DNA of 64,000 nucleotides, taken from positions 553,840 through 617,839 of the forward strand of contig NZ_JIBC01000005.1 of the NCBI RefSeq assembly GCF_000620505.1, written 5' to 3'. The translations under genes were made by a program, and so were the position numbers. A model generated the notes under the pieces. The model worked only from the letters and a program-made list of their open reading frames with translations. It searched no databases and was not told the DNA's origin. Positions 26,439 through 35,994 of this stretch are shown here, in pieces (position 1 is the first letter of the stretch; every line of letters starts with the position of its first letter). This stretch comes from Sulfitobacter sp. 20_GPM-1509m (GTDB lineage: Bacteria > Pseudomonadota > Alphaproteobacteria > Rhodobacterales > Rhodobacteraceae).

Positions 26439-27380
26439 TTAACCTTTCGGATCGGTCACGGCGCGGGCGCGGCCACGTTCGAGACCCAGTTGTCGTTCAC
26501 GCCAGATGATCAGCACGCCACCGGTTACCACCAGCGTTGCACCGGCCACCGTGGACCATGTGGGGATTTCGCTGAAGATGACAAAGCCGATGGCGGTGGC
26601 AAAAATCAACGAGGAATAGTCGAAAGGCGCCAGCATCGAGGCTGCCCCGAACCGGAAGGCGCTGGTCATCAGGATTTGTGCAACGCCACCAATCAGGCCC
26701 GCGCCAACCAGAAGTGCGATGTTTTCGGGTGACGGCATGACCCAGCCAAAGGGCACGGTCAGCAGCGACAGCGCGGTGGCGGTCAGGGAAAAGTAGAACA
26801 CGATGGCGGCGGTGTGTTCGGTCTGGACCAAGCGGCGGATGTGGATTTGCACCAGCCCGCGCACCAGAGATGCGCCCAGAATGGCCAGAACGCCCATCAG
26901 GGCTGCATGGCTCATGTCGCCGGCACCCAACGTCAGGTTCGGCCAGATCACGATCAGCACGCCGACCAGCCCGAGGGCGACGGCGGTCATGCGGATGGCG
27001 CGGACTTTTTCGTTCAGCAGAAATATCGCAAAGATCACCGTGAACAGCGGCGTGGCGTAACCGATCGCCGTGACCTCGGGCAGGGGCAGCAGTCCAAGGC
27101 CGGTAAAGGTCAGCGTCATTGCCGCCGTGCCGAACAGGCCGCGCCAGACATGTCCCATGGGGTTCTTTGTCACCAGCCCGTGGCGCAATTCGCCAGTTTG
27201 CCACAGCCACGCCAGAATGACCGGAATGCAGAAGAACGAGCGAAAGAACACCGCCTCGCCCGACGGCACTTCGCGGACTGCGATCTTGATCATTGCGGAC
27301 ATGACCATGAACAGGAAAACGGACAGCAGTTTCAATGCTACAGCTGTTCCGGGGCGGTGTTCGGTCAAGGGTATCGGCAT
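26439..27380 (-). CDS. DMT-superfamily (EamA) transporter
   Basis: 313 aa, ten predicted membrane helices; the N-terminal helix is SVFLFMVMSAMIKIAVREVP. Two EamA repeats, with the second ending EIPTWSTVAGATLVVTGGVLIIW. Likely an inner membrane exporter of a small metabolite; no substrate can be named. It is co-directional with cobO (3 bases before its start), so the pair may be co-expressed. The ATG at 27380 gives a family-like N-terminus after a short polar leader. Confidence 0.87.
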   Translation of the reverse strand: MPIPLTEHRPGTAVALKLLSVFLFMVMSAMIKIAVREVPSGEAVFFRSFFCIPVILAWLWQTGELRHGLVTKNPMGHVWRGLFGTAAMTLTFTGLGLLPLPEVTAIGYATPLFTVIFAIFLLNEKVRAIRMTAVALGLVGVLIVIWPNLTLGAGDMSHAALMGVLAILGASLVRGLVQIHIRRLVQTEHTAAIVFYFSLTATALSLLTVPFGWVMPSPENIALLVGAGLIGGVAQILMTSAFRFGAASMLAPFDYSSLIFATAIGFVIFSEIPTWSTVAGATLVVTGGVLIIWRERQLGLERGRARAVTDPKG

Positions 27381-27418
27381 GCGACACCCTTGATGGGTCA
27401 GTGATCCGTTTGCAAGTG

Positions 27419-27799
27419 TCAGTTTAGTTTTGCGACAGCCAGCGGGGAGTTGTCGGCAGGGTTCCAGATCCAGACCTCGTCATAGTCCGAAACATTGAAC
27501 GACTGACCTGCGGAATAGTCCTGCGAGCCTTCGACAGATTGCAGCGCACCCATGTCTGTATCGGCGTCGAGGGTCCCGTTGCGGCCAAAGCCCACGTGTG
27601 CGTCCGTCGTGCCGTCCAGTTTAAAATCGCGCATCAGTGACACACCGGCATCTGTCACAACGACAACGCCGCTGGCGGTCACGCCATTGCGCCCCTGAAA
27701 TGTGCCCTCTCGGCCAGAGTTGTCCTGCGCGAACGCAGGCAGCGCCGCGGGCAGCAGGGCGCAGATGGCAAGTGCGGTGGTGATAAATCGACGGTTCAT
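27419..27799 (-). CDS. Secreted DM13-like domain protein
   Basis: About 126 aa. The start MNRRFITTALAICALLPAALPAFAQ at 27799 is a signal peptide with an AxA-like cleavage site. The mature part resembles a DM13 domain (REGTFQGRNGVTASGVVVVTDAG, then a FKLDGTTDAHVGFG strand and YDEVWIWNPADNSPLAVAKL at the end). DM13 domains occur in extracellular proteins and are thought to bind electrons or ligands, but no function is proven. It has no cysteine in the mature part. Confidence 0.6.
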   Translation of the reverse strand: MNRRFITTALAICALLPAALPAFAQDNSGREGTFQGRNGVTASGVVVVTDAGVSLMRDFKLDGTTDAHVGFGRNGTLDADTDMGALQSVEGSQDYSAGQSFNVSDYDEVWIWNPADNSPLAVAKLN

Positions 27800-27890
27800 G
27801 ATGCATCCTTTCGACACAACTTTTGACATATGTAGTGCACCTTTGGACGATTCCCAGATGCCGCCCACAGTTCGTCCAGACTGTGACATT

Positions 27891-29006
27891 TCAGCCAATA
27901 CGCCCGCGGTTTTCGCCGATCTGCCCGCCAACCTGACCGCGATGCAGCAGCATGTGGTCCAACAGGACGCAGGCCATCATTGCCTCGCCCACGGGTACGG
28001 CGCGGATGCCGACGCAGGGGTCGTGGCGGCCCTTGGTGATAATCTCGGTTTCCGCGCCGGCCTTGGTGATGGTCTTGCGGGTTTTCAGGATGGACGAGGT
28101 GGGTTTGACCGCAAAACGCACGACAATATCCTGTCCGGTGCTGATCCCACCCAGAATGCCGCCCGCATGGTTGCTGGAGTAGGACGGCTTGCCGTCGTTG
28201 CCCATGAAAATCTCGTCGGCGTTCAGCTCGCCGGTCAGCATCGCGGCGGACATGCCTTCGCCGATCTCGACCCCTTTGACCGCGTTGATCGACATCATGG
28301 CGGCAGCAAGGTCGGTATCCAGCTTGCCGTAGACCGGCGCGCCAAGGCCCGCAGGCACACCGCGCGCCACCACTTCGATGATCGCGCCGACGCTGCTGCC
28401 GGATTTGCGCAGGTCGTCAAGATAGGCGGCCCAATCAGCGGCGGTCTGGGCGTCGGGGGACCAGAACGGGTTTTGCTCGATTTGGTCCCAGTCGAACCGG
28501 CTGCGGTCGATCTCGTGGGCGCCCATGCGGGTCATGTAGCCGGTGATCTGCACGTCGGGCGCAATCGCGCGGATCGCCTCGCGCGCCAGACCGCCCGCTG
28601 CCACGCGCGTCGCGGTTTCACGGGCCGAGGACCGGCCGCCACCGCGATAGTCGCGGATGCCGTATTTCTGCCAATAGGTGATGTCGGCGTGACCGGGACG
28701 GAACTTGTCCATGATGTCGCCATAGTCCTTGGACCGCTGGTCGGTGTTTTCGATCATCAGCTGCACGGGCGTGCCTGTGGTCTGGCCTTCGAACACGCCC
28801 GACAGGATGCGGACCTCGTCGGCCTCGCGGCGCTGGGTGGTGTATTTGTTCTGGCCGGGTTTGCGACGGTCCAGCCAATGTTGGATCATCGCCTCGTTCA
28901 CGGGCACGCCCGGAGGGCAGCCGTCGACCGTCGCACCCAAGGCGGGTCCGTGGCTTTCACCCCATGTGGTGACGCGGAAGAGGTGGCCAAAGCTGTTGAT
29001 CGACAT
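27891..29006 (-). CDS. aroC: Chorismate synthase
   Basis: About 371 aa. It makes chorismate from 5-enolpyruvylshikimate 3-phosphate in the aromatic amino acid pathway, using reduced FMN. Signature stretches: [64 protein letters not shown] and AVKPTSSI. The ATG at 29006 matches the family N-terminus; the in-frame 29048 start would add a leader. The length fits the bacterial enzyme. Divergent from the HMG-CoA reductase gene by about 110 bases. Confidence 0.96.
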   Translation of the reverse strand: MSINSFGHLFRVTTWGESHGPALGATVDGCPPGVPVNEAMIQHWLDRRKPGQNKYTTQRREADEVRILSGVFEGQTTGTPVQLMIENTDQRSKDYGDIMDKFRPGHADITYWQKYGIRDYRGGGRSSARETATRVAAGGLAREAIRAIAPDVQITGYMTRMGAHEIDRSRFDWDQIEQNPFWSPDAQTAADWAAYLDDLRKSGSSVGAIIEVVARGVPAGLGAPVYGKLDTDLAAAMMSINAVKGVEIGEGMSAAMLTGELNADEIFMGNDGKPSYSSNHAGGILGGISTGQDIVVRFAVKPTSSILKTRKTITKAGAETEIITKGRHDPCVGIRAVPVGEAMMACVLLDHMLLHRGQVGGQIGENRGRIG

Positions 29007-29115
29007 CGCGGTCTCCTTTGGCCCAAGGCCATAACGGCACGGGCGCATCGGCTCAAGAGTGATTGACCGGTGCGGTTCAGCCTGTACCGTCCTGAAACGC
29101 CATCAGGAGGACGCA

Positions 29116-30405
29116 ATGACAAAACCCACACCTGTGAATGCCCGCATTGCGGGGCTGCGCGATCTTGAACCATCCGCGCGGCTGGACGCGGTCTGTGCGG
29201 CGGCGGGGCTGGATCAGGGGGATCGTGCGCTGCTGGCGGGCGAGGGGGCGTTGCCCTTGGCCACGGCCAACGGGATGATCGAAAATGTGGTGGGCAAGTT
29301 CGAGATGCCGATGGGGGTGGCGACCAACTTTTGCCTCAACGGAAAGGATTACCTGATCCCGATGGTGGTCGAGGAGCCTTCTGTGGTGGCGGCGGCGTCC
29401 TACATGGCGCGGATTGCGCGGGCCGGGGGCGGCTTTCATGCCTCGGCGGATGATCCGGTGATGCGCGCGCAGGTGCAGGTGCTGGGCGTCAGCGACCCTG
29501 CAGCGGCGCGGCTGCGGATATTGGAGCACCGCGGCGCGTTGATGGCGCTGGCCAATTCAAGGGACAAGGTGCTGACCGGTCTGGGTGGCGGCTGCAAGGA
29601 CATCGAGGTGCATGTGTTTGACGACACGCCGGTGGGGCCGATGGTGGTGCTGCATCTGATCGTGGACGTGCGCGATGCGATGGGGGCGAACACGGTCAAC
29701 ACGATGGCCGAACTTCTGGCCCCAAAGGTCGAGGCGATCACGGGCGGCACCGTGCGGCTGCGCATCCTGTCCAACCTGGCGGATCTGCGGCTGGTGCGGG
29801 CGCGTGTCGAACTGGAGGCGGCGGCGCTGGACACCGATACGCTGAACGGCACGGATGTGGCGCGGGGCATCGTCGAGGCCTGTGCACTGGCGGTGATCGA
29901 CCCGTACCGCGCGGCGACGCACAACAAGGGGATCATGAACGGCATTGATCCGGTGGTGATCGCCACCGGCAACGACTGGCGCGCGGTCGAGGCAGGGGCA
30001 CATGCCTTTGCCGCGCGCAGCGGACGCTATACCGCGCTGACGCGGTGGGAGCGCACCGCCAGCGGTGGGCTGAGTGGGAGTATCGAATTGCCGATGGCGC
30101 TGGGCCTTGTGGGTGGGGCGACCCGCACCCACCCGGTGGCGCAGGCGGCGTTGCGGTTGCTGCGCGTCGAGACGGCAACCGAACTGGCGCAGGTGGTTGC
30201 CGCCGTGGGCCTGGCGCAGAATATGGCGGCACTGCGGGCCCTTGCGACAGAAGGCATCCAGCGTGGCCACATGGCACTGCACGCGCGCAACATCGCGATC
30301 ACCGCAGGCGCGACAGGTGCAGATATTGACCGTGTCGCCCGTTCCATCGTTGCGGCGGGTGACATTACGGTGGACCACGCGCGCAGCATTCTTGACGAAA
30401 CCTGA
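29116..30405 (+). CDS. mvaA: Hydroxymethylglutaryl-CoA reductase, degradative (class II)
   Basis: About 429 aa, class II (NAD-type) length. The catalytic set is seen as the loop after [17 protein letters not shown], the lysine region [33 protein letters not shown], and the [11 protein letters not shown] motif (catalytic aspartate). An AGGAGG site lies a few bases before the ATG at 29116. In bacteria this form usually oxidises mevalonate to HMG-CoA for growth; the window also holds dxs, so the mevalonate route is not the isoprenoid source here. It lies just before the TPP riboswitch. Confidence 0.9.
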   Translation: MTKPTPVNARIAGLRDLEPSARLDAVCAAAGLDQGDRALLAGEGALPLATANGMIENVVGKFEMPMGVATNFCLNGKDYLIPMVVEEPSVVAAASYMARIARAGGGFHASADDPVMRAQVQVLGVSDPAAARLRILEHRGALMALANSRDKVLTGLGGGCKDIEVHVFDDTPVGPMVVLHLIVDVRDAMGANTVNTMAELLAPKVEAITGGTVRLRILSNLADLRLVRARVELEAAALDTDTLNGTDVARGIVEACALAVIDPYRAATHNKGIMNGIDPVVIATGNDWRAVEAGAHAFAARSGRYTALTRWERTASGGLSGSIELPMALGLVGGATRTHPVAQAALRLLRVETATELAQVVAAVGLAQNMAALRALATEGIQRGHMALHARNIAITAGATGADIDRVARSIVAAGDITVDHARSILDET

Positions 30406-30445
30406 ATACGGCTTGCCTCGGCAGCCCACACACCCTAGCTATTGC

Positions 30446-30537
30446 AACACCTCGGGGGGCCATTGTGGCTGAGATGCGAATGATCGCGGACCCGTTGAAC
30501 CTGAACCGGTTAACACCGGCGGAGGGAAGGTCTGGAC
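30446..30537 (+). promoter_or_regulatory. TPP riboswitch (thi element)
   Basis: The conserved thi-box blocks are present in order: GGCTGAGA, GACCCGTTGAACCTGAAC and CGGTTAACACCGGCGGAGGGA. They lie 45 bases before the thiB start. Thiamine diphosphate binding to the leader should shut down thiBPQ expression. Confidence 0.95.
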
Positions 30538-30581
30538 ATCACTCCACGCTTTGCCCTTTCGCCAGCAAATTGGAGGATGCC

Positions 30582-31568
30582 ATGAAGCCGATCCATCTTG
30601 CAGCGGGAGTTCTTGCAGCAACCGTTGCCACCACAGCGCAGGCCGAAACGCCTGTTCTGACCGTCTATACCTACGACAGTTTTGTGTCCGACTGGGGCCC
30701 CGGTCCCGTGATCGAGAAAGCCTTTGAAGAGGTGTGCGACTGCGATTTGCAGTTCGTGGGCACGGGCGACGGCGCCGCGCTGTTGGCGCGGGTGAAACTG
30801 GAAGGCGCGCGGTCGGACGCTGACGTGGTGCTGGGGCTGGATACCAACCTGACCGCTGCCGCCACCGCCACGGGCCTGTTCGCGCCGCATTCGGTCGATG
30901 TGGCCTATGACGTGCCGATGGAGTGGACAGACCCGAATTTCGTGCCCTTCGACTGGGGCTATTTTGCCTTTGTCTACAACGACGGCATCTCGCCGCCCAA
31001 GAATTTCCGCGAACTGGCGGACAGCGACCTCAAAATCGTGATTCAGGACCCCCGGTCGTCCACACCGGGTCTGGGACTGCTGATGTGGGTCAAGGCAGCC
31101 TATGGCGACGAGGCACCGGCGATCTGGGCCGATCTGGCTGACAAAATCGTGACAGTGACCAAAGGCTGGTCCGAATCCTACGGCCTGTTCCTTGAGGGCG
31201 AGGCTGACATGGCGCTGTCCTACACCACATCGCCGGCCTATCACCTGATCGCGGAAGAGGACGCCACGAAACACGCGGCACCATTTTCCGAAGGGCATTA
31301 TTTGCAAGTCGAAGTGGCGGGCAAGCTGGCCAACAGCGACCAGCCCGAGCTGGCGGACAAGTTTCTGGAATTCATGGTTACCGATGCCTTCCAGTCGGCG
31401 ATTCCGACAACCAACTGGATGTACCCGGCCGTGACGCCCAAGGACGGCCTGCCCGAAGGGTTCGAGACGTTGATCACCCCCGAAACGGCGCTGCTGGTGC
31501 CGTCGGATGATGCGCCTGCACTGCGGGATGAAGCGTTGCAGGAATGGCTGCAAGCCCTGTCCAAATAA
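30582..31568 (+). CDS. thiB: Thiamine ABC transporter substrate-binding protein
   Basis: About 328 aa with a signal peptide MKPIHLAAGVLAATVATTAQAE and mature sequence ETPVLTVYTYDSFVSDWGPGPVIEKAFEE, matching ThiB. It binds thiamine (and its phosphates) in the periplasm. GGAGG lies 5 bases before the ATG at 30582. It is controlled by the TPP riboswitch directly upstream and overlaps thiP by 25 bases. Confidence 0.94.
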   Translation: MKPIHLAAGVLAATVATTAQAETPVLTVYTYDSFVSDWGPGPVIEKAFEEVCDCDLQFVGTGDGAALLARVKLEGARSDADVVLGLDTNLTAAATATGLFAPHSVDVAYDVPMEWTDPNFVPFDWGYFAFVYNDGISPPKNFRELADSDLKIVIQDPRSSTPGLGLLMWVKAAYGDEAPAIWADLADKIVTVTKGWSESYGLFLEGEADMALSYTTSPAYHLIAEEDATKHAAPFSEGHYLQVEVAGKLANSDQPELADKFLEFMVTDAFQSAIPTTNWMYPAVTPKDGLPEGFETLITPETALLVPSDDAPALRDEALQEWLQALSK

Positions 31569-33103
31569 GCCGCTTAGGCGGTATTGGCGCTGCGACATTG
31601 GTCGTGGCGCTGATCGCTGCGGCGCTGGGCGCGGTGGCGTGGCGGGCCGAGGGGGGATATTCCCTTGGGCCTGCCGATTGGGCTGCGGTGCGCTTTACCC
31701 TGTGGCAGGCGTTTCTGTCAGCGCTGATCTCGGTCGCGTTGGCGGTGCCGGTGGCACGTGCGCTGGCGCGGCGGCGGTTTGTCGGGCGCGGGGTGCTGAT
31801 CGCCCTGTTGGGTGCGCCGTTTATCCTGCCGGTGATTGTCGCGGTGCTGGGTATTCTGGCGGTTTTTGGTCGGGGTGGCTGGGTGAACCAGCTGCTGGGG
31901 CATTGGGGGTTCGAGCCGCTGTCGATCTACGGGTTGGGCGGTGTGCTGCTGGCCCATGTGTTTTTCAATCTGCCGCTGGCGACACGGCTGATCCTGCAAG
32001 GCTGGCAAGGCATTCCGGCGGAACGCTTCCGGCTCGCAGCGCAACTTGGGCTGACCCCGCGCATCGTGTTCCGGGTGCTGGAATGGCCCGTACTGTTGCG
32101 CGTGGTGCCGGGGGCGCTGGCATTGATATTCGTGATCTGTCTGGCCAGCTTTGCCGTGGCTCTGACGCTGGGCGGGGGGCCGCGGGCCACGACGATCGAG
32201 CTGGCGATCTATCAGGCGTTTCTGTTCGATTTCGACCTTGGCCGTGCGGCGATGCTGTCGTTGATGCAACTTGGCATGGCGGGAGCTGCGGCGGTGTTGG
32301 CGCTGTGGCTGGTGCCGCAGGTGTCGCTGACGGGGGGCATGGGCCGGATGGTACGACGTTGGGATGCACCGACGGGCGTGCTGCGCTGGGTCGATGCGGC
32401 GCTTATCGCGCTGGCGGCGGCGTTCCTGCTGGTGCCGCTGCTGTCGGTCGTGCTGTCCGGTTTGCCGGGCATCACGGCATTGCCCGCGAATGTGTTTCGC
32501 GCGGCGTGGTCTTCGATCTGGGTGTCGTGTGTCAGCGTTTGCGTGCTTCTGGCGCTGGCCCTGCCGATGGCGGGCTGGATCGGCACAAGCCGCCGGGGCG
32601 GGGTTGAGGCGGCAGGGCTGTTGGGGTTTGCCGCGTCGCCGCTGATGATCGGGACGGGGTGGTTCATCCTGATCTATCCCTATGTGGCGCCATCGTCGCT
32701 GGCCCTGCCGGTGACGGCCTTGGTCAACGCGCTGATGGCGCTGCCTTTTGCTCTAAGGATTTTGGTGCCGGGGGTGCGTGACGTTGTGGCGGCCCAAGGG
32801 CGGCTGAGCGCGGCGCTGGGCCTGCGCGGCTGGCGGCTGTGGCTGTGGGTGATCCTGCCGGGGGTGCGCCCGCAGGTGGGCTTTGCCGCAGGGCTGGCGG
32901 CGGCGCTGTCGATGGGGGATCTGGGCGTGATCGCCCTGTTTGCCGATCAGGACCATGCGACGCTGCCCTTGCAGATGTACCGTCTGATGGGGGCCTATCA
33001 GATGCAGGCGGCAGCAGGGGCGGCGCTGTTGCTGATATTGCTCGCCTTCGGGGCGTTCTGGATATGTGATGCTTGGGGGCGACGTGGTGCTGTATCTGAA
33101 TGA
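31544..33103 (+). CDS. thiP: Thiamine ABC transporter permease
   Basis: 519 aa with about twelve membrane helices in two permease modules. EAA-loop-like segments are seen in LILQGWQGIPAERFRLAAQLGL and in RDVVAAQGRLSAALGLRGWRLWLWVILPGVRP. Pairs with ThiB and ThiQ to import thiamine. The start at 31544 overlaps the 3' end of thiB, and its own end overlaps thiQ by 35 bases. Confidence 0.92.
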   Translation: MAASPVQISRLGGIGAATLVVALIAAALGAVAWRAEGGYSLGPADWAAVRFTLWQAFLSALISVALAVPVARALARRRFVGRGVLIALLGAPFILPVIVAVLGILAVFGRGGWVNQLLGHWGFEPLSIYGLGGVLLAHVFFNLPLATRLILQGWQGIPAERFRLAAQLGLTPRIVFRVLEWPVLLRVVPGALALIFVICLASFAVALTLGGGPRATTIELAIYQAFLFDFDLGRAAMLSLMQLGMAGAAAVLALWLVPQVSLTGGMGRMVRRWDAPTGVLRWVDAALIALAAAFLLVPLLSVVLSGLPGITALPANVFRAAWSSIWVSCVSVCVLLALALPMAGWIGTSRRGGVEAAGLLGFAASPLMIGTGWFILIYPYVAPSSLALPVTALVNALMALPFALRILVPGVRDVVAAQGRLSAALGLRGWRLWLWVILPGVRPQVGFAAGLAAALSMGDLGVIALFADQDHATLPLQMYRLMGAYQMQAAAGAALLLILLAFGAFWICDAWGRRGAVSE

Positions 33104-33779
33104 TATATTGATCGAACTGGGCGATTTCAGCCTGCGTGCCGATCTGTCGGTGCCTGCGGGGCGCAAGGTGGCGATCATCGGGCCATCGGGCGCAGGCAAG
33201 TCGACGCTGGTGGGGGCGGTGGCGGGGTTCGTGCCGTTGGCCCGAGGTGCGGTGACGATGCAGGGGAAGGACATTACGCATGTCGCCCCCGACAAACGTG
33301 GCATGGCGATGTTGTTTCAGGACGGCAACCTGTTCCCGCATCTGACGGCGGCGCAGAACGTCGGGCTGGGCCTGCGCCCCGCGCTGCGCCTGACGGCGGA
33401 GGAGCAGGGGCAGGTGCGTGATGCACTGGCGCGGGTCGGGCTGGCGGGGTTCGAGGACCGGACGCCCGCCAACCTGTCCGGTGGTCAGCAAAGCCGCGCG
33501 GCGCTGGCGCGGATGTTGGTGCAGGGGCAGCCGCTGATGCTGCTGGACGAACCATTTGCCGCCCTCGGGCCTGCGTTGCGTGATGAAATGCTGGATCTGG
33601 TCGGCACCGTGGCCGCCGACACGGGCGCTGCGGTGATGATGGTCACCCACGCCCCGCAGGACGTGCGCCGCTTTGCTGACGATGTGATCTTTGTCGAAGG
33701 GGGCAGGGCCCATGCACCACAGGCGGCGGAGGCGTTGATGGACAACCCGCCGCCTGCTTTGAAGGCCTATCTGGGTTAG
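33069..33779 (+). CDS. thiQ: Thiamine ABC transporter ATP-binding protein
   Basis: 236 aa with Walker A (GPSGAGKST), Q-loop (MLFQDGNLFPHL), signature LSGGQQSRAALARM and Walker B PLMLLDEPFAAL. Powers thiamine uptake with ThiP. The ATG at 33069 (with GTG at 33066 just before it) overlaps the thiP 3' end. Its stop TAG lies 4 bases into the convergent ribH2 stop region. Confidence 0.93.
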   Translation: MLGGDVVLYLNDILIELGDFSLRADLSVPAGRKVAIIGPSGAGKSTLVGAVAGFVPLARGAVTMQGKDITHVAPDKRGMAMLFQDGNLFPHLTAAQNVGLGLRPALRLTAEEQGQVRDALARVGLAGFEDRTPANLSGGQQSRAALARMLVQGQPLMLLDEPFAALGPALRDEMLDLVGTVAADTGAAVMMVTHAPQDVRRFADDVIFVEGGRAHAPQAAEALMDNPPPALKAYLG

Positions 33780-34222
33780 GCGGCCGCGACGCTGCGCAGG
33801 CTGCTGCGCGCCTTGAGGATGCCAAGTGCGGCATGGGCGGCCTCGCGGCCCTTGGTCACGAAGTGTTCGGAATAGATCGCCATGTGGTGATCGGTTTCCT
33901 GGAAGTGGTGCGGTGTCAGTGACACAGACAGAACCGGCACACCGGTGTCCATGCCTGCACGCATCAGCCCGTCGACCACAGCGCTGGCGACAAAGTCGTG
34001 ACGATATATACCACCGTCCACCACCAGCGCCGCGCAGACCACAGCGTCGTAGCGTCCGGTCGCGGCCAGATCGCGCGCCATCAGCGGCATCTCGAACGCA
34101 CCGGGCACGTCGATCACGTCGATCTGGGTGCGGGGGATAACCTCGGAAAATCCGTCCAGCGCGCGGTCGACGATATCGGCGTGCCAGCGGGCCTGGACAT
34201 AAGCAATGCGGGTGTGTGTCAT
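33776..34222 (-). CDS. ribH2: Type II 6,7-dimethyl-8-ribityllumazine synthase
   Basis: 148 aa. The protein opens MTHTRIAYVQARWHADIVDRALDGF and has the substrate motifs IDVIDVPGAFEMPLMARDLA and DGGIYRHDFVASAVVDGLM, ending with LSVSLTPHHFQETDHH. This pattern (RWHADIVD, IYRHDFVA) is that of the second lumazine synthase of Brucella and rhizobia, which forms decamers, rather than the RibH1 type. The enzyme makes the riboflavin precursor lumazine. It has its own FMN riboswitch and no other rib genes nearby. Confidence 0.9.
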   Translation of the reverse strand: MTHTRIAYVQARWHADIVDRALDGFSEVIPRTQIDVIDVPGAFEMPLMARDLAATGRYDAVVCAALVVDGGIYRHDFVASAVVDGLMRAGMDTGVPVLSVSLTPHHFQETDHHMAIYSEHFVTKGREAAHAALGILKARSSLRSVAAA

Positions 34223-34302
34223 ATGTAATCTCCTATCGTAACAGACACGTCACCCAAGGCGATTACATGCCATAGCTGCGCCACAGAGCACAGACATGAC
34301 AC

Positions 34303-34443
34303 GTTCTCTTTCATCCGGACTATGACCGTCGGCTCCGGCATCTCACCGGATCTGCTGACACGCTTGCAAGGCAAGCGCCGCTCGCGGGCTTGCGGGTCAT
34401 GCCCGCATACCGCCGGTGGGGAATTGCGCCCCGCCCTGAGAAC
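34303..34443 (-). promoter_or_regulatory. FMN riboswitch (RFN element)
   Basis: Read on the minus strand, the RFN blocks appear in order: GGGCGGGGCGCAATTCCCC, ACCGGCGGTATGCGGGC, then TCGTGTCAG-type P-stems, GGTGAGATGCCGGAGCC, GACGGTCATAGTCCGGATG and AAGAGAACG. It lies 81 bases before ribH2 on the same strand, so flavin mononucleotide should repress ribH2. Confidence 0.92.
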
Positions 34444-34511
34444 AGGGTTAGATTGTCAAAAGCTGGCAAAGGCTGCAATAGAAACTGTAGTATTTGAACG
34501 GGACGTTATTC

Positions 34512-35138
34512 ATGCACCCTAATCCAGTTTTTCACGACGCTGACGCGGCACGCAATCTGGCCTTTGCCCGTGATCGCGGTTTTGGCGTGCTGGCGATAAA
34601 TGCGCCCGACGGGCCGCTGATCAGCCACGTGCCTTTCGTGTTGTCCGGTGACGGGGCCAGCGTGGCGCTGCATCTGGTGCGGTCCAATCCCATCGCGCGG
34701 TTGCTGGACAGCCCGCAGCCGGTGCGTCTGGCGGTCAGTGGTGGCGACAGCTATGTGTCGCCCGACTGGTACGAGGTGCCCGACCAGGTACCGACGTGGA
34801 ACTATGTCGCCGTGCATCTGACCGGAACGCTGGAACTGCGCCCGCAGGACGAGTTGCGCGCGCTGCTGGACACTCAGTCGGCGCATTTCGAGGACCGTCT
34901 GCTTCCCAAGACGCCATGGACCACAGACAAGATGGACGCCACCACGCTGGAGCGGATGATGCGCCAGATCGTACCATGCCGGATCACTGTAACCGGCGTC
35001 GACGGCACCTGGAAGCTGAGCCAGAACAAGCCCGACGATGTGCGATTGCGCGCAGCGGGCGGGGTCGAGGCCTTTGGCGTGGGTAGCGATCTGGCAGTTA
35101 TGGCCGCGCTGATGCGTGGTGCGGGCTCTGGCGATTAG
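34512..35138 (+). CDS. FMN-binding negative transcriptional regulator (PaiB family)
   Basis: About 208 aa. The start MHPNPVFHDADAARNLAFARDRGFGVLAINAPDGPLISHVPFVL is the PaiB/FMN-binding flavodoxin-like split-barrel family, with the conserved segments YVSPDWYEVPDQVPTWNYVAVHLTG and NKPDDVRLRAAGGV. PaiB proteins bind flavin and in Bacillus repress degradative enzymes; most bacterial members are untested. The ATG at 34512 was preferred to TTG at 34494 because it has a family-like N-terminus. Divergent from the ribH2 riboswitch. Confidence 0.85.
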   Translation: MHPNPVFHDADAARNLAFARDRGFGVLAINAPDGPLISHVPFVLSGDGASVALHLVRSNPIARLLDSPQPVRLAVSGGDSYVSPDWYEVPDQVPTWNYVAVHLTGTLELRPQDELRALLDTQSAHFEDRLLPKTPWTTDKMDATTLERMMRQIVPCRITVTGVDGTWKLSQNKPDDVRLRAAGGVEAFGVGSDLAVMAALMRGAGSGD

Positions 35139-35201
35139 ATGCGCGTTTGACTGTGGCGCGGCCTTCGTTAGGGTGGCGCAACATTCAAGGGAGAGAGCCG
35201 A

Positions 35202-35801
35202 ATGAAGCTGTTGATGTCCGGGGCGTCGCCCTTTGTCCGCAAGGTCCTGGTGGTGTTGCGCGAAACGCAGCAACTGGACGATGTCGAGATCGTGAGTGTG
35301 ACCACCGCCCCCGGTGCCACGCCTGCCGAGCTGGCCGCGGCGAACCCGATTGGCAAGATCCCGGCGCTGGTGCGCAGCGGGGGTGCCACGCTTTATGACA
35401 GCCGGGTCATTACGCGGTTTCTGGACGACCGCGCCAAGGCAGGCCTGTATCCCGCGACAAACCCCTGGGAGACGCTGACGCTGGAAGCCACCGGCGACGC
35501 GATCATGGAAGCAGCGGTCAGCATGGTTTACGAGCGGCGCCTGCGTGATGCGGCACAGCAGTCTGACACATGGGTCGAAAACCAGTGGGAAAAGGTGTCG
35601 CGCGGACTGGACGCACTGGACAATCGCTGGATGGCGCATCTGCACGGGCCGTTGGATATCGGTCATATCGCGGTTGGTTGCGCGCTGGGCTATCTGGACT
35701 TCCGCCACGAGGATCGCAACTGGCGCAAGGGCCGCGATGCTTTGGCGGCCTGGGCCGGAAAATTCAACGCGCGCGATTCGATGCAAGCGACTGTACCCTA
35801 A
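35202..35801 (+). CDS. Glutathione S-transferase family protein
   Basis: 199 aa. The N-terminal thioredoxin-like domain has MKLLMSGASPFVRKVLVVLRE, with the SPF(x)RK glutathione-site region, and ANPIGKIPALVRSGGATLYDSRVITRFLDD (the conserved cis-Pro and ExS-like glutathione contacts). The C-terminal helical domain covers about residues 85-199. GSTs conjugate glutathione to electrophiles; the class and substrate are unknown. It is preceded by a GGGAGAG site and stands alone. Confidence 0.88.
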   Translation: MKLLMSGASPFVRKVLVVLRETQQLDDVEIVSVTTAPGATPAELAAANPIGKIPALVRSGGATLYDSRVITRFLDDRAKAGLYPATNPWETLTLEATGDAIMEAAVSMVYERRLRDAAQQSDTWVENQWEKVSRGLDALDNRWMAHLHGPLDIGHIAVGCALGYLDFRHEDRNWRKGRDALAAWAGKFNARDSMQATVP

Positions 35802-35994
35802 GGCACAAGGGGCGAATCCTGCGTTTCGATACGTCACAGGCTGATAAAGTTCCCACATGTTGCGACATGCGACATCAATGATGCTGGACTGGACAGGTTC
35901 ACCCCGTTAGATACGCCCCGAGGAAGGCCGCGCTTTGTTGCGTGGCCCCATTGGCGAATGACCCCCGAGGGTCAAGAGAGTTGGAGAAAACCCC

